Shown: positions 1-5,405 of the stretch, in pieces
Layout: each line of letters opens with the position of its first letter
Numbering within the stretch: the stretch's first letter is position 1
NCBI GenBank assembly: GCA_026987995.1
Contig: JALSMC010000333.1
Span: 1 to 5,451 of the forward strand
DNA length: 5,451 bases
Reading direction: 5' to 3'
Origin: Sulfurimonas sp.
GTDB taxonomy: Bacteria; Campylobacterota; Campylobacteria; Campylobacterales; Sulfurimonadaceae
Program-made: the position numbers and the translations under genes
The notes under the pieces: generated by a model
Told to the model about the DNA's origin: nothing
Databases searched by the model: none
Seen by the model: the letters and a program-made list of their open reading frames with translations, nothing else

Positions 1-315
1 GTGAACAGATCCAATAAGATAATCAACATCTGCGTTTAATACTCTTTTATCCATATGACCAGGTAGATAATCTACCTCATAACCTAGAAGTATTTGTATC
101 TCATTTTTATATTTTTCTTGAGCATTTAAAACATCTTTTTCATATTGTTGCATCTCTTGAAATTTCATTCTATATTTAGGGTCATAGTCCATAGGGGCAT
201 GGTCTGAGAAACCAAAGAACTTCGTTTTAGCCTCAATTGCGGATAAAACATACTCTTGTATAGTACCCTCAGCATGATTACATAGTGGTGTGTGGTTGTG
301 CATATCTACTATCAT
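1..315 (-). CDS. hisJ: PHP-family histidinol-phosphatase (HisJ type), 5' part only
   Basis: The N-terminal ~105 residues of a PHP-domain phosphoesterase; the gene runs off the left edge of the window. The translation shows the PHP metal motifs in order: DMHNHT (the H-x-H pair) at the start, FGFSDHAP in the middle, LGYEVDYLP with its conserved Glu, and YLIGSVH at the window edge. This series is typical of the HisJ-type histidinol-phosphatase, which hydrolyses histidinol phosphate to histidinol in histidine synthesis, in the cytosol. The start at 315 was chosen because the family usually begins a few residues before the HxH motif, and a GAG lies 7 bases upstream. An in-frame ATG at 327 has no visible ribosome binding site but cannot be excluded. 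The gene is divergent from cheZ and appears to share its promoter block. A different PHP phosphoesterase is possible because the C-terminal part is not visible. Confidence 0.82.
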   Translation of the reverse strand, partial: MIVDMHNHTPLCNHAEGTIQEYVLSAIEAKTKFFGFSDHAPMDYDPKYRMKFQEMQQYEKDVLNAQEKYKNEIQILLGYEVDYLPGHMDKRVLNADVDYLIGSVH

Positions 316-341
316 TTGTATTCTCATATTTATATATTTTA

Positions 342-350
342 TGCTATTAT
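342..350 (+). promoter_or_regulatory. Predicted extended -10 promoter for the cheZ operon
   Basis: TGC followed by TATTAT forms an extended -10 (TGn plus a five-of-six match to TATAAT). Transcription would start near 357, giving a leader of about 41 bases to the cheZ ATG at 398. There is no clear -35. This start point falls at or next to a possible TTG start at 359, which argues against that upstream start. Confidence 0.6.
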
Positions 351-351
351 A
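346..351 (-). promoter_or_regulatory. Predicted -10 box for the leftward hisJ gene
   Basis: Read on the minus strand this is a perfect TATAAT. Transcription would begin near 339, giving a leader of about 24 bases to the ATG at 315, or only about 12 to the ATG at 327. No recognisable -35 box is seen at the expected spacing, which is usual for the vegetative sigma factor of Campylobacterota. It overlaps the plus-strand -10 of cheZ by five bases. Confidence 0.6.
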
Positions 352-397
352 GTGTTAATTGAATAAATATGTACAATTTTACCTCGGAGACAAGAAA

Positions 398-1120
398 ATG
401 ACACAAGAAGAACTAGATGCTTTAATGGGTGGAGAGATTGATTTAGATGAATTAGAAGAGGAAGTTTCTAGCGAAGAAGTTTCTGAGGAAACAGCTGCAC
501 AAGAGACAACTTCAGAAGAAACAACTCCACAAGAAAATACAGAGGAAGATGAAGAACCTGCTGGCTATTCAGATGATACTGCACATCACTGGCCACTTCC
601 TGCCACAGATGAGAACAAGATGGTGCATCAACTTGATGATGTAACTAAAGAGAGTGAAGAAAAAGCAGGCGAAATTTTTGACATAATTGAAAACATCAGT
701 AATGAACTTATGGAAAAAGAAGAAGAAGCAAACTTAACTATAAAAACACTTACAGATAATATTGCGCTTTTTAAAACGCTAACTCAAAAGTTTCCTGATG
801 TTGCAGCTTTTGCAACAAGTTTAACACAAAATGAAGAAGCATTAGTTGCTGCACAAACAATAATCCAAACGATGCAAAATAGTGGCGATGAGATAATAGA
901 TGTTATGGACATTATGCAGTACCAAGATATACACCGTCAAAAAATTGAACGTGTAATAAATGTAATGCGCTCACTCGCTGGATATATGAATACTCTTTTT
1001 GAGGGTAAAATTGATGACTCTAAACGTGTCTCATCTGCACAACATATCGTTGGAGATACTCATAATGATGTAGCCTCAGCTGATGATATAGAAGCACTAC
1101 TCGCACAGTTTGGTAAATAA
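398..1120 (+). CDS. cheZ: CheY-phosphate phosphatase CheZ, Campylobacterota (CheZ-HP) type
   Basis: A 240-residue cytosolic chemotaxis protein that would dephosphorylate CheY-P and reset the flagellar switch. The diagnostic piece is QYQDIHRQKIERVINVM (residues 174-190), which matches the catalytic helix of CheZ: the D-x-x-x-Q signature is D177 and Q181, the acid and glutamine used by the enzyme family. Residues 76-200 are predicted as long helices, as in the CheZ helical hairpin. Residues 2-12 (TQEELDALMGG) resemble the CheY-binding N-terminus of FliM. The C-terminus SADDIEALLAQFG sits where E. coli CheZ has its CheY-binding tail. Residues 22-53 are a very acidic Glu/Thr/Ser linker with a 10-residue repeat. 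The start at 398 is preceded by CGGAGA with 7-base spacing; an upstream in-frame TTG at 359 lies at the predicted transcript start and is rejected. It is the first gene of the operon, and its stop overlaps the next start as TAATG. Confidence 0.88.
   Translation: MTQEELDALMGGEIDLDELEEEVSSEEVSEETAAQETTSEETTPQENTEEDEEPAGYSDDTAHHWPLPATDENKMVHQLDDVTKESEEKAGEIFDIIENISNELMEKEEEANLTIKTLTDNIALFKTLTQKFPDVAAFATSLTQNEEALVAAQTIIQTMQNSGDEIIDVMDIMQYQDIHRQKIERVINVMRSLAGYMNTLFEGKIDDSKRVSSAQHIVGDTHNDVASADDIEALLAQFGK
482..541 (+). repeat. Two imperfect 30-base tandem repeats inside cheZ
   Basis: Units 482-511 and 512-541 encode SEETAAQETT and SEETTPQENT (residues 29-38 and 39-48). They lie in the acidic linker between the N-terminal peptide and the helical domain of CheZ. 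The in-frame 30-base unit could gain or lose copies without breaking the reading frame, so linker length may vary between strains. That variation is an inference. Confidence 0.6.
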
Positions 1121-2412
1121 TGAGTAAAAAAGTAGAATTACTCTCTCCTGCAGGATCATTAGAGAAGTTAAAAATTGCACTAGATTTTGGTGCTGATGCT
1201 GTTTATGGTGGTGTGAGTCACTTTTCCCTTCGTATTCGTTCGGGTAAAGAGTTTAGTATGGAAGACTTTGCGGAGGGTATCGAGTATGCGCATGCTCGAG
1301 GTAAAAAGGTTTATGTAACCATCAATGGTTTTCCTTTTAACTCACAGTTAGAACTTCTAAAAAAACATATAGTAGCGATGGGTGCATTAAATCCTGATGC
1401 TTTCATCGTAGCGACTCCTGGTGTTTTAAAACTTTGTCATGACCTTGTTCCAGGTATGCCTTTGCATCTCTCAACACAAGCAAATGTAATGAATGTTCTC
1501 GATGCTCAGATTTATCATGAGATGGGTGCTACTCGTATCATTACAGCTCGTGAAATAAGCCTTAAAGATTTAGTTGCTATTAAAAAAGAGCTTCCAACTC
1601 TTGAACTTGAAGTTTTTGTTCACGGAAGTATGTGTTTCGCATACAGTGGCCGTTGCCTTATCTCTACTCTTCAGTCTGGTCGCGTGCCTAATCGTGGTTC
1701 ATGTGCAAATGACTGTCGTTTTGAGTATGAAATGTACGCAGCAAATCCTGAAACAGGAACACTCTTTCGTTTAGAAGAAGATGAGGGAGTCGGGACTTAC
1801 ATCATGAATGCAAAAGATTTGAACCTTGCTTCACATATGAAAGAGATTTTAGATGCTGGTGTTGTTGATAGTGTTAAGGTAGAAGGTCGTACAAAAACTG
1901 CTTACTATGCGGCTACAACTGCAAAAGCATATAGAATGGCGATAAACGATTACTATAATGAAGAGTTTAACGAAGATAAGTACCAGTATGAACTCCAATC
2001 ACTTCAAAATCGTGGGTATACAGATGCTTACTTAGTATCGCGCCCATTTGAACGCAACGACACTCAGAGTTTAGATTTTTCTATGCAGCTGGGAACACAT
2101 CAAGTAAGTGGTGTTGTAAACCCTGAAGGTACACATTTCTTATGTAAGTTTAAAACTGAGCCAAATGATGAGATGGAAGTAGTTTTTCCTCTTGGAAGTG
2201 AAGTAGCAATAGTTGATAACGATATCGGAACTACATACGAGAAAGATGGAAGGTTTTACATGAAACTTAAAGAGATTAAAACTGACAAAGGAAAAGTTTA
2301 CGAGGCGATTCATAGTGGTAATACAAATGAAATTATCCTGCCAACAAGTTTTCCTGCGTTTACATTTTTTAGAGTGCCATCTAACTTAAATATGGGAACA
2401 AACCCACAATGA
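1120..2412 (+). CDS. trhP: Peptidase U32-family protein, TrhP-like tRNA U34 hydroxylation protein
   Basis: 430 residues. It begins with the family opening ELLSPAGSLEKLKIAL and carries the U32 signature EVFVHGSMCFAYSGRCLIS. Four cysteines, C172, C179, C195 and C199, have the spacing conserved in the family and probably hold an iron-sulfur cluster. A C-terminal U32_C-type beta domain follows from roughly residue 325. Full-length two-domain U32 proteins of this size resemble E. coli TrhP (YegQ, about 450 residues). TrhP takes part in prephenate-dependent 5-hydroxylation of tRNA wobble uridine, feeding cmo5U formation. It is too short for RlhA and too long for UbiU or UbiV. Homologues in Helicobacter and Campylobacter have been annotated as protease or collagenase PrtC; nothing here shows a classical protease active site. 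The start overlaps the cheZ stop by one base with no clear ribosome binding site, so translation is probably coupled. The stop overlaps purE by four bases. Confidence 0.85.
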   Translation: MSKKVELLSPAGSLEKLKIALDFGADAVYGGVSHFSLRIRSGKEFSMEDFAEGIEYAHARGKKVYVTINGFPFNSQLELLKKHIVAMGALNPDAFIVATPGVLKLCHDLVPGMPLHLSTQANVMNVLDAQIYHEMGATRIITAREISLKDLVAIKKELPTLELEVFVHGSMCFAYSGRCLISTLQSGRVPNRGSCANDCRFEYEMYAANPETGTLFRLEEDEGVGTYIMNAKDLNLASHMKEILDAGVVDSVKVEGRTKTAYYAATTAKAYRMAINDYYNEEFNEDKYQYELQSLQNRGYTDAYLVSRPFERNDTQSLDFSMQLGTHQVSGVVNPEGTHFLCKFKTEPNDEMEVVFPLGSEVAIVDNDIGTTYEKDGRFYMKLKEIKTDKGKVYEAIHSGNTNEIILPTSFPAFTFFRVPSNLNMGTNPQ

Positions 2413-2906
2413 AATTTGTCTCAATAGTTCTTGGATCTAAGAGTGATTACAGTGTGATGAAAGCATGTTCAGATACTTTTGAAGCTTTTGGTGTGAACTA
2501 TGAGCTTATAGTCTCTTCCGCTCATCGCTCTCGAACGCGAACACTTAAGTACATAGAAGAAGCAGAATCTAAAGGTGCACAGGTGTTTATAGCAGCATCA
2601 GGTATGGCAGCACACTTAGCTGGAGTTCTAAGCTCAAAAACAGTAAAGCCTATCATAGGTGTACCTATGTCTGCTTCAGCCCTTGCAGGTATAGATGCAC
2701 TCCTCTCAACTGTACAGATGCCAGCTGGAATGCCAGTTGCTACAGTTGCCATAGGTAAAGCGGGAGCAATTAACTCTGCTTTTCTTGCGATGCAAATATT
2801 AGCATTAGAAAATGAAGAGTTATCCATCAAACTCAAAGAAGACAGAATAGCCAAAGCAAAAAAAGTAGAGATGGATTCGTTAGAGATTGAGACCATCATA
2901 TCATAA
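2409..2906 (+). CDS. purE: 5-(carboxyamino)imidazole ribonucleotide mutase PurE, class I-like
   Basis: 165 residues, the usual length for bacterial PurE. It makes 4-carboxy-5-aminoimidazole ribonucleotide in de novo purine synthesis, in the cytosol. Visible motifs are GSKSD (residues 9-13, phosphate binding), SAHRS (37-41, with the catalytic H39), SGMAAHL (64-70) and a long conserved stretch from GVPMSASALAG (84-94) to VQMPAGMPVAT (102-112). AHR rather than AHK suggests the class I N5-CAIR mutase, which works with PurK, over a class II AIR carboxylase. No purK is visible in this window, so the class call is moderate. The C-terminal 30 residues form a charged helix typical of the family. The ATG overlaps the preceding stop (ATGA), implying translational coupling. 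Identification as PurE is firm. Confidence 0.95.
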   Translation: MKFVSIVLGSKSDYSVMKACSDTFEAFGVNYELIVSSAHRSRTRTLKYIEEAESKGAQVFIAASGMAAHLAGVLSSKTVKPIIGVPMSASALAGIDALLSTVQMPAGMPVATVAIGKAGAINSAFLAMQILALENEELSIKLKEDRIAKAKKVEMDSLEIETIIS

Positions 2907-2915
2907 GGAGCTGCG

Positions 2916-3389
2916 ATGACATGGATGCGTGATGAAGAGTACTGTGAGTTGACAGGTTTAGAGCTAGAAGCAGTTGATGCTTTATGTGAGCATGGCAAAC
3001 TTACTATAAAAGTTGAAGATGGTGTTCGATATATAGACCCATCTAAAGGAACTACTGAAACAATAGTTCCAGTTAAACTTGCAGAACTATCTAAAAATAA
3101 TACCCATGAGATGATTGTCCAGCCTCAGTTTATAGAAAAAACAATTGGGACTATTATAAACCTCCATGAAAAAGTTCTTGATGCTAAAGATGAAACTATT
3201 GAAGCTGTTAAGGTGGAAAATGAGTTTCTTCGTGAAGCACTAGGTTCACTTCAAGAACTCTACGATGAAGATAGAAAAACAATAGCAACACTGACTGAAC
3301 AACTCAAACTTTCTCAACAAGAAGTAGAATTTATGCGAAGAAAATATAAACTCATGTGGAATAAAGCAATAGACGATCACACTACATAA
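2916..3389 (+). CDS. Conserved Campylobacterota protein (DUF3972 type): helix-turn-helix-like N-terminus plus coiled coil
   Basis: 157 residues of unknown function. Position and style match C. jejuni Cj0703 and, I believe, Pfam DUF3972, a family largely confined to this phylum; that assignment is from memory. Residues 7-45 read like a MerR or excisionase winged helix: EEYCELTGLELEAVDAL, then CEHGKL, then a wing-like DGVRYIDP. Residues 55-70 look like a linker, and residues 71-150 are a heptad-rich, highly charged coiled coil with no Pro or Trp until W148. This suggests a dimeric DNA- or partner-binding protein, but no function can be assigned. There is no signal peptide or membrane segment. 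The ribosome binding site AAGGAG (2905-2910) overlaps the purE stop codon and lies 5 bases before the ATG, which fixes this start over the ATG at residue 4. The stop overlaps the next ATG. Confidence 0.82.
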   Translation: MTWMRDEEYCELTGLELEAVDALCEHGKLTIKVEDGVRYIDPSKGTTETIVPVKLAELSKNNTHEMIVQPQFIEKTIGTIINLHEKVLDAKDETIEAVKVENEFLREALGSLQELYDEDRKTIATLTEQLKLSQQEVEFMRRKYKLMWNKAIDDHTT

Positions 3390-4246
3390 TGTTAATAGAT
3401 AAAGAGTGTGTGGCTTGCATAATAAACCAAAGTCTTAAAGTTGCAAACGCCATAGGTGCAGATGAAATACTAAAAGAGTCGCTTCACTCTACTGTTGCAA
3501 AGATGGGTGAGAGTTTTTCTTATAAACAAAATCCCCCTGAAATAGCAGCAGATGTGTATGAAAAAATGGCACAAATAGCAAATAAAACTGACTTGTATGA
3601 TGAGATAAAAGAGCTTTCAACTCAAAAAGCACAAGCTTTAGTTCCATCCCTTAAAGAAAAGTTAAAAAAGAGTGAAGAGAAACTCTTAACTGCTACAAAA
3701 ATAGCAGTAGCGGGAAATGTTATAGACCTTGCTGCTAAAGTAGAGTTTGACTTAGAAGAAGAGCTAGTAAAAGTGTTTGACACTGCGTTTGCACAAGATG
3801 ATTTTGAAGTGATGCAAATCGCCCTGCAAAAAGCAAAAACTGTTTTAGTCATTGGTGATAATGTCGGCGAGCATATTTTTGACTATCTATTTATTGAGAC
3901 ACTTCAAGAGGTTCAGCCTGATACACATTACTCGTACATGGTAAGGGGAAATCCCATCATCAATGATGTAACTATGAAAGAAGCAAAAGAAGCTGGATTT
4001 GATAAACTTTGTTCTCTTGTAGATAGTGGTGTTAATACCCCGGGGTTTACTTATAATCGTGCAAATAAAACTTCTCAAAACCTTTTTGACAGTGTTGATG
4101 TAGTTGTAAGTAAAGGCATGGGAAACTACGAGTGCCTAAATGAGTCTAAACGAGACAATATCTTCTTCTTGTTGAAGGTAAAATGTGATGTTGTGGCAAA
4201 CTCTTTAGGGAAAACTCTAGGCGATATAATCTGTAAAGAGATTTAA
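3389..4246 (+). CDS. DUF89 (ARMT1-like) metal-dependent damage-control phosphatase family protein
   Basis: 285 residues, matching the short prokaryotic branch of DUF89 proteins. Motifs in order: an N-terminal CVAC pair (C7, C10), AGNVID (108-113), VIGDNVGEHIFD (154-165), MVRGNPIINDVT (184-195), VDSGVNTPG (211-219), SKGMGNYECL (241-250) and KCDVVANSLG (265-274). By analogy with the family, D157, N158 and D193 probably bind the metal, with K242 near the substrate phosphate. Characterised DUF89 proteins are metal-dependent phosphatases thought to remove damaged or surplus phosphometabolites; the substrate here is not shown by sequence. No membrane segment is seen; it is presumably cytosolic. The ATG overlaps the previous stop (TAATG) and lacks a clear ribosome binding site, so translation is probably coupled. 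From memory this gene is absent at the equivalent place in C. jejuni, between Cj0703 and glyQ. Confidence 0.88.
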   Translation: MLIDKECVACIINQSLKVANAIGADEILKESLHSTVAKMGESFSYKQNPPEIAADVYEKMAQIANKTDLYDEIKELSTQKAQALVPSLKEKLKKSEEKLLTATKIAVAGNVIDLAAKVEFDLEEELVKVFDTAFAQDDFEVMQIALQKAKTVLVIGDNVGEHIFDYLFIETLQEVQPDTHYSYMVRGNPIINDVTMKEAKEAGFDKLCSLVDSGVNTPGFTYNRANKTSQNLFDSVDVVVSKGMGNYECLNESKRDNIFFLLKVKCDVVANSLGKTLGDIICKEI

Positions 4247-4258
4247 TAAGATATAAGC

Positions 4259-4264
4259 TATAAT
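4259..4264 (+). promoter_or_regulatory. Predicted -10 box in front of glyQ
   Basis: A perfect TATAAT in the 46-base gap after the DUF89 gene. Transcription would begin near 4271, leaving about 22 bases before the glyQ ATG. No TGn extension or -35 is obvious. The gap holds no terminator-like hairpin, so glyQ could also be read from the cheZ promoter. The short leader leaves no room for a T-box or other riboswitch. Confidence 0.5.
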
Positions 4265-4292
4265 TTCACAATTTTTTATAAGAGAGTAATTT

Positions 4293-5177
4293 ATGATAAC
4301 TTTTAGCACAATGCTTTTAAAACTACAAGAATTTTGGATGAATGAGGGTTGTAATATAGTACAGCCTTACGATATCCCCTCAGGTGCAGGAACATTTCAT
4401 CCTGCTACTTTCCTTCGCTCCCTAGACTCGACTCCTTGGTCTGTTGCTTATGTTGCACCATGCCGTCGTCCTACTGATGGGCGTTATGGTGAAAACCCTA
4501 ACCGTCTTGGTTCATACTATCAGTTTCAAGCACTTATAAAACCAAGTCCAGATAACATTCAAGAGTTGTACTTAAAATCTTTAGAGTTTTTAGGTCTTGA
4601 TGTAAGCAAACACGACATTCGTTTTATAGAAGACAACTGGGAGTCACCAACACTTGGTGCTTGGGGTCTTGGCTGGGAAGTATGGCTTAATGGTATGGAA
4701 GTAACACAGTTTACATACTTTCAACAAGTTGGTGGTATAGAGTGTAACCCTGTGGCTGTTGAGATAACATACGGAACTGAGCGTTTGGCGATGTACTTGC
4801 AAGGTGTTGATAATATCTTTGACATAGTATGGAATGAAGACAAAAATGGTAACAAAACTTACTATAGAGATGTACATAAAGAGAGTGAAATTGAGTTCTC
4901 AAAATACAACTTTGAAGTAGCAGATACAGATATGCTTTTTCATGAGTTTGATGCTAAAAGTGCTGAGTGTTTGAGAGTTTTAGAAGCAGGACTTCCTCTT
5001 CCAGCGTATGACTTGTGTATGGAAGTGTCAAATGTATTTAATGTACTAGATGCGAGAAAAGCTATCTCTCAGACAGAACGACAAAACTATATGCTCAAAA
5101 TCCGTGAACTCTCAAAAGGGTGTGCGGAGTTATATAAAGCACAAGAAGAAGATAGAGTTAAAAGAGTAAATGGATAG
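4293..5177 (+). CDS. glyQ: Glycyl-tRNA synthetase alpha subunit
   Basis: 294 residues, close to the roughly 290-305 usual for GlyQ. Together with the beta subunit (GlyS) it charges tRNA-Gly as a tetramer in the cytosol; the alpha chain carries the class II catalytic core. Motif 2 is the near-invariant block from [18 protein letters not shown] (residues 55-72) to YYQFQ (75-79). This is followed by [11 protein letters not shown] (85-95), [20 protein letters not shown] (113-132), [15 protein letters not shown] (134-148) and motif 3 [10 protein letters not shown] (161-170). [20 protein letters not shown] (252-271) is the conserved C-terminal part. The start is supported by AAGAGAG at 4280-4286, 6 bases upstream. 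No glyS begins in the following 270 bases, so the beta subunit must be encoded elsewhere, in keeping with glyQ being separate from glyS in C. jejuni. Confidence 0.97.
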   Translation: MITFSTMLLKLQEFWMNEGCNIVQPYDIPSGAGTFHPATFLRSLDSTPWSVAYVAPCRRPTDGRYGENPNRLGSYYQFQALIKPSPDNIQELYLKSLEFLGLDVSKHDIRFIEDNWESPTLGAWGLGWEVWLNGMEVTQFTYFQQVGGIECNPVAVEITYGTERLAMYLQGVDNIFDIVWNEDKNGNKTYYRDVHKESEIEFSKYNFEVADTDMLFHEFDAKSAECLRVLEAGLPLPAYDLCMEVSNVFNVLDARKAISQTERQNYMLKIRELSKGCAELYKAQEEDRVKRVNG

Positions 5178-5185
5178 TTTTAAAT

Positions 5186-5209
5186 AATATTGCATTTTGC
5201 AATGTTTTT
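5186..5209 (+). terminator. Likely Rho-independent terminator after glyQ
   Basis: An inverted repeat AATATTGCA / TGCAATGTT (5186-5194 with 5198-5206; one G-T wobble) encloses a TTT loop and runs into five T residues (5205-5209). It starts 9 bases after the glyQ stop. The stem is AT-rich and therefore weak, but position and T-tract fit a terminator for the operon. Confidence 0.55.
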
Positions 5210-5228
5210 GTGAAGTTTTTTGATTTGT

Positions 5229-5237
5229 TGTTATAAT
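5229..5237 (+). promoter_or_regulatory. Strong predicted extended -10 promoter of the small downstream gene
   Basis: TGTTATAAT is a full match to the extended -10 (TGn plus TATAAT). TTGTGA at 5208-5213 could act as a partial -35 with 18-base spacing; it overlaps the tail of the glyQ terminator. Transcription would begin at about 5243-5245. This gives the region after glyQ its own transcription unit. Confidence 0.68.
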
Positions 5238-5239
5238 TG

Positions 5240-5266
5240 TTTGTCACCACCAAAAGGTGGGACAAA
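5240..5266 (+). other. Stem-loop at or near the 5' end of the small transcript
   Basis: TTTGTC and CCACC (5240-5245, 5247-5251) pair with GGTGG and GACAAA (5256-5260, 5261-5266) around an AAAA loop, leaving one bulged A at 5246. The stem has 11 pairs and is the most GC-rich structure in this tail region. If transcription starts near 5243-5245, the RNA would begin within the stem and keep about 8 pairs, which could protect the 5' end from decay. The start of transcription is predicted, so the exact paired length is uncertain. As DNA it could instead be a protein-binding inverted repeat just downstream of the promoter. Confidence 0.6.
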
Positions 5267-5278
5267 TTTAGCACGAGG

Positions 5279-5303
5279 AGGTTAAGATGGAGAGTCTTAA
5301 CTT
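5279..5303 (+). promoter_or_regulatory. Hairpin presenting the start codon of the small gene
   Basis: AGGTTAAG (5279-5286) pairs with CTTAACTT (5296-5303) in an 8-pair stem with one G-T wobble. The 9-base loop is ATGGAGAGT, so the AUG is the first thing in the loop. The left arm includes the last part of the GAGGAGGT ribosome binding site (5275-5282). The arrangement could modulate ribosome access; this is an inference from base pairing only. Confidence 0.5.
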
Positions 5304-5364
5304 AATCCTTAAAGTTTTAACTCTTGAGCCACTTGCAGATTACAAAAAACAACCTACAATTTAA
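5287..5364 (+). CDS. Predicted 25-residue small protein, unknown function
   Basis: A 25-codon reading frame, too short for most gene finders, with unusually complete expression signals: an extended -10 promoter at 5229-5237, and GAGGAGGT (5275-5282), a near-perfect ribosome binding site whose GGAGG core ends 5 bases before the ATG. The peptide begins MESLNLILKVL and ends YKKQPTI. Residues 2-17 are leucine-rich and could form an amphipathic helix. They contain K9 and E14 and are too short for a convincing membrane span. The C-terminal third is polar with two lysines, and net charge is about zero. I do not recognise it. It is not visibly the start of a longer gene: the sequence after the stop is non-coding, and another promoter lies 42 bases on. 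It could be a leader peptide or a functional small protein; the coding call rests on signals, not homology. Confidence 0.55.
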   Translation: MESLNLILKVLTLEPLADYKKQPTI

Positions 5365-5405
5365 GCTAAATTAAATTTTAAAAAAAGCCTTTCATATCCC
5401 ATAAA

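Noticed and set aside
359..397. A TTG start adding 13 residues to the N-terminus of CheZ
   Set aside because: It lies at the predicted transcription start, has no ribosome binding site, and would bury the conserved N-terminal peptide. The ATG at 398 has CGGAGA at good spacing.
1574..1774. A 66-codon plus-strand frame inside the U32 gene
   Set aside because: It is an out-of-frame shadow of the most conserved U32 segment with no independent signals.
2522..2998. A 158-codon minus-strand frame opposite purE and the start of the next gene
   Set aside because: It mirrors strongly conserved purE codons, its translation is serine/alanine-rich without any motif, and it has no ribosome binding site.
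3622..4078. Minus-strand frames of 76 and 63 codons opposite the DUF89 gene
   Set aside because: The opposite strand has all DUF89 motifs; these frames show no motif, promoter or ribosome binding site.
4644..4902. Overlapping minus-strand frames of 77 and 63 codons opposite glyQ
   Set aside because: They overlap each other and lie opposite the best-conserved part of glyQ; they are shadows.
5287..5364. A leucine attenuation leader peptide
   Set aside because: Six of 25 residues are Leu but there is no run of Leu codons, no terminator/antiterminator pair follows, and the next gene appears to have its own promoter at 5406.
5365..5390. A terminator for the small gene, on either strand
   Set aside because: The inverted repeat here is A/T only with a tiny loop and no T-tract on the plus strand. 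On the minus strand GGCTTTTTTT lacks a preceding stem. Where the small transcript ends is unclear.
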